Assembly (NCBI GenBank): GCA_038277395.1
Contig: CM076191.1
Span: forward strand, 98,877,588-98,941,587
Direction: 5' to 3'
Source: Dryocosmus kuriphilus
Taxonomy: Eukaryota; Arthropoda; Insecta; Hymenoptera; Cynipidae
Length of the DNA stretch: 64,000 bases
A model generated the notes under the pieces. It ran no database searches, was not told the origin of the DNA, and was given only the letters and a program-made list of their open reading frames with translations. Each line of letters starts with the position of its first letter. Within the stretch, counting starts at the first letter, position 1. Shown piece by piece: positions 31,238 through 41,377 of this stretch. Position numbers and translations under genes: made by a program.

Positions 31238-33170
31238 ATGAAACCCAAAAAGGAGTGCAATCCGACCTCAACTTTAGATGTTGCTTCGAACAGTGCAGAA
31301 ATAAAATTAACTGGATTTTTAGTTGAGCACAATATCGCATTCAATGCACTTGATCATTTGACAGAAACTATAAAATCTGCATTTCCTGATTCTAAAATTG
31401 CACAAAAGATAAATTCAAAGAGAACAAAAGCAACTGCAATTGCGAAAGATGTCATCGGTGAGACCAAGAAGTTTGATTTAGGAAAAAAAAATTAAGGGAA
31501 ACGATGTTTATTATTTTAACAGACGAATCAACTGATATATCAACCGCGAAAACCAGTTCCATATGGGTAAGGTATTATGATGATGACGATGAAGGACGAA
31601 TCGTCAGCAAATTTTGGGAGTTGGCGCAAATTTTTAAGAAAGATGGATCTGTAGAAAGTGCTACTGATGAACATTTGTACCAATGTCTTGTTAAAAGTTT
31701 TCAGGAACAGTCAATTCCGGTAGAAAATATAATTGGTTTTGGCTCCGATGATTGTAATGTGATGATGGGTGAGCACAACTCAGTATCAAGCAGATTGAAA
31801 AGCGATTTTCCACGTATATTCATCTTAAAGTGCCTATGCCATTTCCTACATTTGGTTGCAAGTGATTCATGAAAAAAATTACCTCGATCAGCTGAGGACT
31901 TGGCTCGGAATGTTTATTCTTTCTTTAATGCAAGTTCCAGAAGGTGATCTGAATTAGCTCAATTTCAGATATTTACAGAAACACCAATTCATGCGATGCT
32001 TCATCCATCTCAAACTCGCTGGTTATCATTGTTGCCAGTTGTAGAAAGAAAATTGGACCAGTGGCCAGCATTACACTTGTATTTCACAGAAAAAAAAAAT
32101 TGAGGAAAAACTAGTAGTAGCTGAAACCATTTTCAACAGATTACGCGATCCTTTTATCAAACTATATTTTCTCTTTTTGAAATGGGCGCTTCCCAAACTT
32201 TGCCGCACAAGCCAGTATTTTCAATCAAGCAGAGTCGTCATCACAGACGTACATGAAGAAATGGTTGCATTATTTCAGGAGCTTCTTTCATCTTATATGA
32301 AAAAGAATTATATTTTATCAACTGACTTATAAAAAATTACTTGTCTCAATGAATCACAATCGAAGGTTCGGATGCAAAATAAGGAGATATAATATATTTC
32401 ACCTGAGAATGGGAAGGCCCTTGGCCGCTTGAGTTTGACTCACGTTGCTGGGCCTCCCCACTCTCGGGCGTAAGATATTATGTCCCCTTATTGCATCCGG
32501 ACCCTCAATTTCTCCCAAAATCACAATTGTACTTGGGTGTTTACGTAGTAATCGAATTCCAAAATCAAAAAGCAGTATTCGCTAAAAGACCAGATTTGGT
32601 GGATTATTTTTTGAGCAGATGACAGGAGTTTTTAATTCAGACTTGTATCGAAATTAAGAAGCGTTACGATTTTGAAAATCCTGTTCTCAAGCAAAAGACG
32701 ATCTTTAAAACTTTCATGGCTCTACCTCATTCGACACGAGATTCCACCCCTTCATTGGTTCCGCTCCTTTCTCAACTATCTAGAATTAGTAAGTGTTCCG
32801 ATTTCCAAGTTATTGATAACGAATGGCGCCATTTACCTTTATATGAAATTGAAGAAAGCATGAAAAGCTTGAAGACAGATGTGTTTTGGGGTAAAATGTT
32901 CAATTTAAAAAATGATAGCGAGAAATATTTATTCCGCAATCTGTCTAAAGTGGTTTTAAGCCTTTTGTCGCTCCCACATTCCAACGCTGACAGTGAGCGC
33001 ACATATTCAAAAATCAATTTAATGAAAACAAAGCTCAGAAATCAATTACATAATTGTTCCAACTGTTCGTGGCCTACTTTTGGCAAGTCAAAAAGTGAAA
33101 TATTCAGGAGGATATCTCAACTTCACACCATTAAAAGACATGTTATCTCGAATGTCGAGTACTTCGCTGT
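31238..33170 (+). pseudogene. hAT transposase, broken
   Basis: The frame at 31238-31495 gives ASNSAEIKLTGFLVEHNIAF and HLTETIKSAFPDSKIAQKI. The frame at 31504-31872 gives FIILTDESTDISTAKTSS and LKCLCHFLHLVASDS. Later pieces give HPSQTRWLSLLPVVERKLDQ (near 32005), and 32716-33150 carries the hATC dimerisation domain: YLFRNLSKVVLSLLSLPHSN, ADSERTYSKINLMKTKLRN. This is the ZBED/hAT type of cut-and-paste transposase. Breaks include a stop at 31496, a stop at 31870, several frameshifts, a MITE at 32362 and the foldback insertion at 33174. A BED finger was not seen. Residual C-terminal codons seem to continue after 37560. Confidence 0.88.
32362..32506. mobile_element. 145-bp MITE inside hAT transposase
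   Basis: The inverted ends GAAGGTTCGGATGCAA and TTGCATCCGGACCCTC are followed inward by AATAAGGAGATATAATAT and its partner ATATTATGTCCCCTTATT. The centre has a second hairpin around GGGAAGGCCC and GGGCCTCCCC. It disrupts the transposase frame. No clear target duplication. Confidence 0.75.
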
Positions 33171-34251
33171 ATACCCTATTAGCACACAATATTGCCTCAA
33201 TGTTGCACCGAGATTTCCTGCAACCCCGGTAATATTGACGGCAATATGGAGGAAGCATTGACGCAACATATCGATGGCCATTTCTGACAACATTAAGTTA
33301 TTGTTTGTAACAACAAATATCTAGTAAATTTTAGGGGAGGTAGGTAAAAATGGTTTTCATTCTATAATATGGATCTATAAATAACATAGTATACTACGGG
33401 TACTCAAAACCCAAAAATGACATCCACGGCGAAATTTTGCTCGGTAATCGGTACCGAAAGTTGTAGTGAAATTTGGATATAGTGGCGTTTCGGTAAATTT
33501 TCACGTGCAGTACTGTAAAAGGAATGACACGAAAACGTAACGAGCTGCGAAAGGGTTTATGATAAATGATATAGGTATATTTTCCTAAAAGCGCAGGAGA
33601 AAGTATTTTGCATGGACTGGACTGTTTACCAAGCCTCTCGGTACAGATTATCGCACTGCTCAAGAGAGCGTCTTAAAAACATAAGAAATTTTACGTTCGT
33701 GGACTTGAGAATTTACCGCACGGCTTGAAGAGAATAAAAAAAATAATCTCGTTATTATTAATGTATGTATAAGTTTTACAAATACATACATATGTACATA
33801 GTAACTTACAAAGCTAAACTATAGTACACATACATAAATATAAACCTATTGCTATGACTAATACACATATAAATCTATAACGCTATTATTCGACGAATCG
33901 CACGCACGACGCTGGGAGTATAGATTTGAATCGTTCTTATATACTAACCAGTAGAACGTATCACCACTTGTGAGAAAGAAAGAACAGGGGCGAATCAAAA
34001 TATCATGTGGTTGAAGTTCTGAACGTTAAAAATGAACGAGTTTTTGTATTGATTGCATTTTCAACCAGAAACAGTACGTGTTAAAATATTGATTCATTTA
34101 CATTGAAAATAATTTTGTATGCAGAAACTTGCAATGTGTTTTCACATTTTCATCTCAATGAGAAAGGTATTAGTTTTATGTAAAAACTGACTTTCGCGGA
34201 TTTCATGAAATCTCGACGTTACGTGACCCCCTGAATCCGAAAAAACATGTT

Positions 34252-34437
34252 TTACTTTGGTGACTGTCTGTCGTCGATGTCGTTGTCGTTGTCGTCGTTG
34301 TTGCTTGTGAACACGATAACTTTCGAAGAACTAATCGGATTGGATTGCGCTTTGGCACACTTTTTTAAGGCATAAAAGGTAAGAGCGAGTTCGTCAACCA
34401 ACGGTTTTTGACCAACGTTTCTGGTTTTATCCATCAT
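34252..34437 (-). CDS. Micro-ORF copy 1, unknown function (61 aa)
   Basis: Starts at ATG 34437. The protein begins MMDKTRNVGQKPLVDELALT and continues YALKKCAKAQSNPISSSKVI, then an Asp/Asn-rich tail. Related frames occur at 35218, 50127 and 51379. They show amino-acid differences but no stop inside the shared 55 codons. No family is recognised and no membrane segment is seen. It could be a real small element-encoded protein or an accidental open frame of a repeat. Confidence 0.4.
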   Translation of the reverse strand: MMDKTRNVGQKPLVDELALTFYALKKCAKAQSNPISSSKVIVFTSNNDDNDNDIDDRQSPK

Positions 34438-35050
34438 AATTGCTTCCTAAAAATAAACAATTCAAATTTCCCGCCAAAATATGCAAGATACGAAAAAATC
34501 GTAATAAACAAAGTTGTTTATCTCAAAAGGATCTATAAATTTGCTTTCTATAATTTTTTTGGAAAGTCGCATAGTTTTTGAGTTATTCGTGAAAAATGTT
34601 ATTAAATACAAGCAAATCCACTTTTCAGCAAAACTGTGCACGATCTGAAAAAAATGATAATAAACAAAGTTGTTTACCTTAAAAAGATCTACAAATTTGC
34701 TTCAAACTATTTTTTGATACAAAGCATAGTTTATTCATGAAACGTATAATAGTTGTTTTAATCAAAAAATACATTACTATAAAGTCAATAAGAAACTTAG
34801 TCAAAGTTATTAAAAAATCTGCCCGATATTCAGGCGCCTTTTCATCACGTTTCTCGCGCTTATCAGTGGATTAAAGTATATCAAAAACATGAATTTCTTA
34901 ATTTTTTACATAGTTTGGTTGAAAAATGCAATTTTTATTATTACATTCTCATCTCAATGAGAAAGGTATTAGTTTTATGTGAAAACAGACTTTCGCTGAT
35001 TTCATGAAATCTCGACGTTTCATGAACCCCTGAATGCGAAAAAACATGTT

Positions 35051-35218
35051 TTACGTTGGTGTCTGTCTGTCGTCGTTGTCGCTGTTGTCTGTGAACACGA
35101 TGACATTCGAAGGACTAATCAGATTGGATTGCGCTTTAGTGGACTTCTTTAAGGCGTGATAAGTAAGGACGAGTTTGTTAACCAGCGAATTTTGACGAAC
35201 GGCTCTGGTTTTATCCAT
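35051..35218 (-). CDS. Micro-ORF copy 2, unknown function (55 aa)
   Basis: Starts at ATG 35218 (MDKTRAVRQNSLVNKLVLT) and ends at a TAA at 35051-35053. It is the most diverged copy, with GQKPLVNEL changed to RQNSLVNKL, yet the frame stays open. The Asp/Asn-rich tail is shorter. Function unknown. Confidence 0.35.
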   Translation of the reverse strand: MDKTRAVRQNSLVNKLVLTYHALKKSTKAQSNLISPSNVIVFTDNSDNDDRQTPT

Positions 35219-36433
35219 AATAAAGTCTTTCCAAAAATCAAAAATTCAAATTTCCCGCCAAAATATGCAAGATGAAAAAAAATCATAATAAACAAATTTA
35301 TTCATCTCGAAAAATTCTACAAATTTTCTTCCTACCATTTTTGCGGAAATACGCATAGTTTTTGAGTTATTCATGAAATATGTTATTAAAAACAAAGAAA
35401 TCCACTTTTCAGCAAAACTATGCGAGATACGAGAAAATATTAACAAGCAGAATTGTTCATCCTAAAAGGATCTACAAATTTACTTAAAACTATTTTTTGA
35501 TCCAACGCATAGTTTATTCATGAAACGTATAATATAATAGTTGTTTTAGTCAAAAAATATATTACAATAAAGACTATAAGAAAGTTAATAAAAGTTATTA
35601 AAAAATCTGCCCGCTACTCAGGCGCATTATCGTCACGTTTCTCACGCTTAACGGCCGATTAAAGTATATCAAAGACGTGAATTTCTTAATTTTTTACATA
35701 GTCTGGCTCAAAAATGCAATTACGCGAGATACTAAAAATTATTAGGAAACAGAATTATGTACCTTGGAGAGAACTACCAATCTGTTTGAAACCATTTTTT
35801 GATCCAACGCATAGTTTTTTGATGAAACGTATAATAGCTTTTTAATCAAGAAAAACATTATTAAAAAGTTAAAAATCTACTTTTCAGGAAAACTATGCGA
35901 CATACGAAAAAAATGTTAAGAAGCAAAGGTTTTTATTTAAAAAAATATCTACAAATTTTCTCTATACCATTTTTTGATACAACACATATTTTTTGTTTTA
36001 ATGGTCAACAATATAATTAATAAAAATCAAGAATTCAAATTTCCCATCGAACTATGCGAGATGCGCAGAAAATGTTAAGAAGCAGAGCTGTTTATTTCAA
36101 AAAGATCCACAAATTTTCTTTATACTTTTTTTTTTTGAAAACATATGGTTTTTGTTTTAATCGTGAAAAATTGTATTAATAATCATGACTCATATTTTTT
36201 GTTTTAATTGTGAAAAATGTTACTAAAAATAAAAGAAATTTATTTCCACTTAAACTGCGAATGAAATGTCCCATTTTTGACAAAATTTATTCGAGTGTGA
36301 AGCATGAGACACGTGATGAGAATGTATTTGTTAAAGTCGGAAAAGATTTAATAAAAAATTCAAAATTACCAATTTTACTGGTCAATACTTCGCTCTTTAA
36401 TTTTAAAAGGTCTATACGTACAACTGTGTGGAT

Positions 36434-36495
<62 letters not shown>
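36434..36495. repeat. Poly(G) tract, 62 nt
   Basis: Uninterrupted G from 36434 to 36495. The equivalent place in the related copy near 50575 has no G run (GGTGTTTATAGATCG), so the tract is an expansion or an assembly artefact. The Gly-rich and Pro-rich ORFs across it are not real. Confidence 0.95.
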
Positions 36496-36496
<1 letters not shown>

Positions 36497-36499
36497 GTA

Positions 36500-36660
36500 C
36501 AAACACCGAGCGCATAGCGCGAGGTAAATAACATATCGAGCGCGAAGCTCGATTTCCAACAGACGCGCGCCCTAGGCGCGCTCATACTTCACGCTAAGCG
36601 CGCGGCGCGCCCAGCAGCCGAAAAGTATGTGCCCGCTAAGCGGGCAGATTTTTTATTTTT
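36500..36660 (-). repeat. GC-hairpin module, inverted copy
   Basis: Minus strand reads AAAAAATCTGCCCGC, TTA, GCGGGCACATAC, then palindromes with GCGCGCC and GAGCTTCGCGCTCGATA. It matches modules at 2932 and 50434 but lies in opposite orientation. Confidence 0.8.
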
Positions 36661-37875
36661 AGTTGGATCATTATTTCTAGAGATTTCTGGCATATAAAAT
36701 ATCTCCGTGCCTGGGATTTAAGCAATTTTTTTTTATTAAACACTTTTGTACAATCTAAGAAGCCAATCGCTAGGGATAAAATTAAAATAAATTTTACAAA
36801 GAAAATTCATAAAGCACTTTCTTAAATAATAAATAAGCAGAGTTAAAATTATAGATTGCAAATAATTGAATTATAGACTGAATTATAATGATTGAATTAT
36901 AGATTGCGGAATGTTGATGCGAGTTCGCTCTTATAGGTATGCACTTAGTTTTGACTTGGAAGTCTTTACCGAACGGACGGTAATTCTTCCATTCCAGCTC
37001 TGAAAAGATTCTCTGAATAAAAGTGAAGCCTCACGAAAGTAAATGCGAAAATTTAATGCGTCTCAATGGGTTCTTCGTAAAACCATTGGTTTCCACATTG
37101 AAATTTTCAATTTATCTTTGAAGAAATTTTATTGTGTTGTTAGTATTTTCTGTCGAATACTTCCTTATTTATTACAGTATTCACGTTAATTATTATCTAC
37201 ATTGCGCGAATTGAAAATTTAAAGTGCTAATATGTATTTTTGAATGTATATTACATCATATACTTCTAAAAAATTATTAAATAATACTGATACTAGACGA
37301 AATTATGCCGAAACGCCACTATATCCAAATTTCACCACAACTTTCGGCAACGATTCGCGAGCAAAATTTCTCCGTGTATCTCTTACAGTTTACGAGATAT
37401 TTGTTGTTAAAAATAATAATAATTTTAGCAGCCGAATGATGCCAAAAAATGGCCATCGATATGTTGCGTCAATGTTACCTCAATATTGCCGTCAATATTG
37501 CCGACGTTGCAGGAAATATCGTTGCAATATTGAGGCAATATTGAGTGCTAATAGGGTAAAAATAAAGAAAAAACACAATCTGCTTCTGGTAATTTTATGA
37601 GGAAAAATCAAAGGAATCCAGTGATGATGAAATAATTTTCGAATCTGCTTAATTTTAATTAAAATTTTTATTACAGAACCGTCAAAAACTTATTGTGATT
37701 TTAGTTCATTTTGTATATTTAATAAATAAATTTTAATATTTAATACAAATTTTAATTTCGCGCAAATTTTTATAGAAATCTGTATTACCTTCAATGGATA
37801 CCATAATTTCTCCCCACCTACCATAATTTTGTGAAGCTACTACCAGATTTGAGTTCCTCTGGTCTGGCAACACTG

Positions 37876-38952
37876 ATCTCGCGAGAAGAAGTCAAATATT
37901 CGGCGACTCGACAACGAGTCGCAAGCACTAATAGCTCTAGGAGCTCGTGGGGAATAGAGAGTTTACTCCCTATCTGTATTCTGTGCCACGAATCTTAGCG
38001 CTCGGTCACCCAAGAAGGCTTTCGCTAGCAGAAGATTCTACTAGCCAAATACTTCTGGTGAACCAGCTTGCCCTCGGAGTAGAGGTTTCTGAGGTTTTGT
38101 ATATGAAATAGCGCGCCCGTGGAGTAGAGAGATTACTATCTACATCTGACGTGTACGTATTTCATGTAGAAAGGCCAGAATGTTGAACACGTCCACTCAG
38201 AGACTTATGTTAGTGGAAAAAGGCAGGAATATAGGACCAGGAGTTTACTCCTGACTCCTGATGAGAACGCCTTTCTCTCTCAATCTATGAGCTTTAATTA
38301 AATGTTTGATAAGTAAAGAGATTTAACAAAAGAACCTTCCTCTTTGCTCCCAAGATAATCTATGTATGTCTATCTAAAGTCACTATATGCGAGAATTTGT
38401 GTTTTACTTTGACCAATTGTTTTCTATCTGCAAGGCTTGGCCGTAGAGGCAAATAATAATTACAGAAAGCAATTAGCTTTACCTCAGATATCTATTAATG
38501 AATATTGGACGATTTTGCACTTAGATTAAATAAATACATTGACCTTTGTCAATATTAAATGATTTTGTTTCGTAATGCAATGACTAGAAGGACTTCGCCA
38601 ATATTCAATAAATAAATCGGTTTCATCACTATTATATGATCTTCACCTTGATAAAACGACTTATCAGTTTTGAGCAATTTATCTTTATGCTATAAATGAA
38701 TCAGTTCTGCGACTTGTGTGTTCGACGAATATTCAACAATCATGAATTTGAACTCTACGAATAAGTAGGCTCTACATTTATATTGTATGGATAAGATTCG
38801 ATCCTGGATTTATGAGTTAAAAGAATAAGTATATTTGGATTAGCACCTAGGTCGATTAAAAAGAAAAGAGAATAGAAGTATTCAAGATTAGTGGATAATA
38901 GAAGGCTAATGTATAAAAGTATAAGATTATAAGGTTTTAAATAAACTTTACG
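37876..38952 (+). repeat. 3' LTR of gypsy element, second part, truncated
   Basis: Resumes after the hAT with the duplicated ATCTCGCG and aligns with the 5' LTR from AGAAGAAG (21666) to about 22760. It lacks the 24-bp TATA interval and the final 110-130 bp, where Tigger sequence begins. AT-rich U5 text such as TTTATGCTATAAATGAATCA is shared. Confidence 0.88.
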
Positions 38953-39542
38953 TGAATTTTCAATAAAAATCTCGAACGATGTAAACATTAGCCAAGAAGT
39001 TGCTATAGATCATCAAGCATGGCAACAAGTTTCTGATCAAGCTATAAGCTATGAAGAGTTTGTAAACATTGACGAAGACGTATTGGTTTCAGAATTTCTG
39101 TCAGATTCAGAGATATTATCGACTTGCGCAGGTATATTTTGATAGAATAAATTAGTATTCTATTTCTTAGGATTAATTTCAATGAATTCGTGTTTGTTAG
39201 AGACCAGAAAAACAATGATGACGATGCTGATATTGACGACGAACGTGTGTGTAATATTAACGCGAGCAAGAGAGAAGCTAGAGTTCTAATTTCAAATTTG
39301 CGAACATACGTAGAAAAATGTGCTAATGCAGACGACTCTATTTTTTCCGCTATTGTAAAATTAAAAAACTTGATTGATGTTCAAATGATTGATACTACTG
39401 TTCAACGTAAAGTAACTGATTATTTCGTCAAAATGTAAATTACCGTATCTGCGAAAATAAAGCAACCTCTTTATAACGAAAACCTCTATATAACGAATTT
39501 TTCAGCGTTCTCCTTCAATTTCGTTATAACGAGGTTTGACTG
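38953..39542 (+). mobile_element. Tigger/pogo element, 3' end only
   Basis: The right end reads CGTTATAACGAGGTTTGACTG, whose complement CAGTCAAACCTCGTTATAAC is the Tigger terminal repeat. TA follows at 39543-39544. A subterminal copy ATAACGAAAACCTC lies at 39473. The 5' part of the element and the end of the adjacent LTR are both missing, so a deletion removed the junction. Confidence 0.88.
38983..39438 (+). pseudogene. Tigger transposase C-terminus, two exons
   Basis: Exon 1 reads EVAIDHQAWQQVSDQAISYE and then NIDEDVLVSEFLSDSEILST, ending at a CAG/GTATAT donor near 39130. After an intron of about 72 nt ending TTGTTAG (39203), exon 2 reads DQKNNDDDADIDDERV and ends VQRKVTDYFVKM with a stop at 39436. 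This is the acidic tail after the DDE domain in Tigger/jerky-type transposases. The DNA-binding and catalytic parts are absent, so it is a fragment. Confidence 0.78.
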
Positions 39543-39544
39543 TA

Positions 39545-40704
39545 CACGACCACACATACACTTGTGACTACGTCACTTGTATATAGGTGAGTTGGTTTTA
39601 ATATTGGGAACAAGACGCTTCATCGCTCCTGTTCCCAAAAGTATTTTTTAGTTTTTTGTCTTAACTATTGCACCATTTGGCTTATTAAAATACATTATAA
39701 CTATTTAATATCCCCGGTGATACTTTCTATAGATTTTAAATACAAATTGAATTCACATTACAAGGCAAATTACGTAAATACTTAAAATCCTAACCTAACA
39801 AAATTAAACATTCTATAATTTGCTTTTCAAATTTTTGTTGTTCCTATAGCCTTTAAATTCTTTTCAGAATCTTCTAAAATAATTTAGAATGAACTACGAC
39901 TCTATTCCCTCCACGAAAGACCTCACGTAAATTCCAGAGTGAACCTCATAGATTTGTGTAATTTTAGCAGATTCAATAAGGAATTCCTAATAGGTGACGA
40001 GCTGGATTCTATAAGGTTCAGTAAGGTTCCCGAAGGAGTTACAGGAATTCCAAGTAGAACCCGACAGACGCTTAGTGTCCCGTATTTCTACCTGGTTCAA
40101 CTAGGTTTTTCGTATAGAAGCTGTGGCATCGCAGCTACTATCAGTATTTGTTTTAAATATGCCTAATCTTCCAGAATAGCAAAACTAAATAATAACAGAA
40201 TAAGTGGAAGACATTAATGTAAAATTGCAAAATTATTTTTCATTTTTAAAACATGGTAATCTTTATTACGAAATAAATTTGTGACTCAGCCGTGAATCAA
40301 ACATAAGTCTCACTCAAAAGTGGCTTATGCAACACTTGTATGGACAGTTAAGTGGCGAATTCTCTTTAAAGCTAAAGTAAACCTTCCTAAGGCTAGGCGT
40401 TGAGATATTGTAGGCTACGACCTAAAAATTGTTCGATTTGAGATGTTTTATTTTGAAAAAGTCTAAAATTTTTAGCAGAAAAACGTTTTGCAATCACTTC
40501 AAATATCACTAATTTGATTTTACATAAAATAATGCAAGTTTTATGAGATCGATTTCTAATTCTTTTGAGTCTGGCAACTTAAAGCATTTAAAGTCGACAA
40601 AAAACGCTAAAAACTGTTTCGAAGGTATTTTACTTTCGAAACTTAACTCTTATAACTAGTAACGAATAGAAAATATATAATAACATAGAACGCAATGAAA
40701 CTTT
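39545..40704. other. Unassigned AT-rich region
   Basis: No credible ORF. A small hairpin GGGAACAAGACG...CCTGTTCCC lies near 39607-39637. A 75-codon frame at 39939-40166 is not recognised. Nothing else is visible. Confidence 0.35.
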
Positions 40705-41377
40705 TTAAGGCAGCATTCTCGTGCTCAATCGAAAAATTGAAGTGATTTTCAATCATTTTTTTCTCAGCAACTACCAGGTCTAATTGAATTATTATTTTCA
40801 TTATTTATTTATACAGTCTTTAAGCTTACAAAAATAATTTTTTTTATATAGTTTTATTTTACAACAAAAAAAGTCTCTAAAAACATGGCAACTCCAGGTA
40901 GACTCATCTGATACAAAAAAATCAAATTGATTATAAAGGAGTATTGAATTTGGGGTATCTTCATTGTAAAACATTTGAAGTTCTGAAAAAAAAAATGGCC
41001 ACCAATTAATGTCAAATTATGAAAAAAAAAATTTTTTACCCCTTCTTTAAACAATTTCAATGTTATAAAATTAATCTTTTTTAACTTTCGTCCAATGACG
41101 TTTTCCGAAATCATTTAAAGAATATTCCCTCCAAATTTGAACAAAAATAGGTCGATTAGTTTTTGAGTTATCGTCCACGCCGCTTTTTTAGAGACTTTTT
41201 TTATTGTAAAATAAAACTATATAGAAAAATTAATTTGTTGAAAAAAATTCGTATAAGCTTAAAGACTGTATAAATAAACAATAAAAATAATAATTCAATT
41301 ATACCTGGTAGTCTCTGAGAAAAAAATGATTGAAAATCACTTCAATTTTTCGGCTGAGCACGAGACTCTTCCCTTAA
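40705..41377. mobile_element. TTAA-flanked foldback element (673 bp)
   Basis: TTAA stands at both ends (40705-40708 and 41374-41377). The inverted arms, more than 150 bp long, share CTCGTGCTCA, GAAAAATTGAAGTGATTTTC and CAGTCTTTAAGCTTA. The centre has AAAAACATGGCAACTCCA-type text also found at 49200. It appears to be a short non-autonomous relative of the 49022-51713 element. TTAA targets suggest a piggyBac-like or Kolobok-like mover, not proven. Confidence 0.82.

Larger units (their letters stand above)
34146..35700 (-). repeat. 0.8-kb tandem duplication of the micro-ORF repeat family
   Basis: Two consecutive units start at about 34146 and 34944 with CTCATCTCAATGAGAAAGG or a close match. Each unit contains in order the micro-ORF (minus strand), two AT-rich sub-repeats with TATGCAAGAT and CGCATAGTTT motifs, and a decayed GC hairpin (TCTGCCCG...CAGGCGC at 34831 and 35607). 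Further sub-repeats continue to 36230. The reverse-orientation homologue is at 49.7-51.7 kb. Confidence 0.8.
33174..37556. mobile_element. Foldback element, CCCTANTAGCAC family, 4.4-kb copy
   Basis: The ends CCCTATTAGCAC and GTGCTAATAGGG match the small element at 43-481. Flanks are TA on both sides. The inverted arms (about 33174-33510 and 37290-37556) share GGAAATATCG-type units, CAACATATCGATGGCCAT and TTTGGATATAGTGGCGTTTC. The left arm contains about 95 bp (near 33333-33430) that the right arm lacks but that the 43-481 copy has. The interior is a second repeat family with GC hairpins and micro-ORFs (34146-36660). No transposase for either family is visible here. Confidence 0.8.
30463..37875 (+). 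mobile_element. hAT transposon inserted in the 3' LTR
   Basis: The ends CAGTGTTGCCA and TGGCAACACTG are perfect 11-bp inverted repeats of hAT type. ATCTCGCG is duplicated exactly on both sides (30455-30462 and 37876-37883), the 8-bp duplication expected for hAT. TACCATAATT motifs recur near both ends. It holds a decayed hAT transposase (31238-33170), two small MITEs (30680 and 32362) and a 4.4-kb foldback element (33174-37556). Confidence 0.95.
21478..38952 (+). mobile_element. Ty3/gypsy LTR retrotransposon, interrupted
   Basis: The layout is 5' LTR 21478-22862, PBS 22865-22882, gag, protease, RT, RNase H, integrase, a 2.3-kb non-coding tail, PPT 30282-30294 and a 3' LTR in two parts (30299-30462 and 37884-38952, plus one copy of the duplicated target). 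A hAT element of 7.4 kb lies inside the 3' LTR. The last 110-130 bp of the 3' LTR are missing. The first 112 aligned LTR bases show about 12 differences, so the insertion is old. All genes are broken. Confidence 0.9.

Noticed and set aside
36210..36559. Gly-rich (plus) and Pro-rich (minus) ORFs
   Set aside because: They are only the translation of the 62-nt poly(G) tract.
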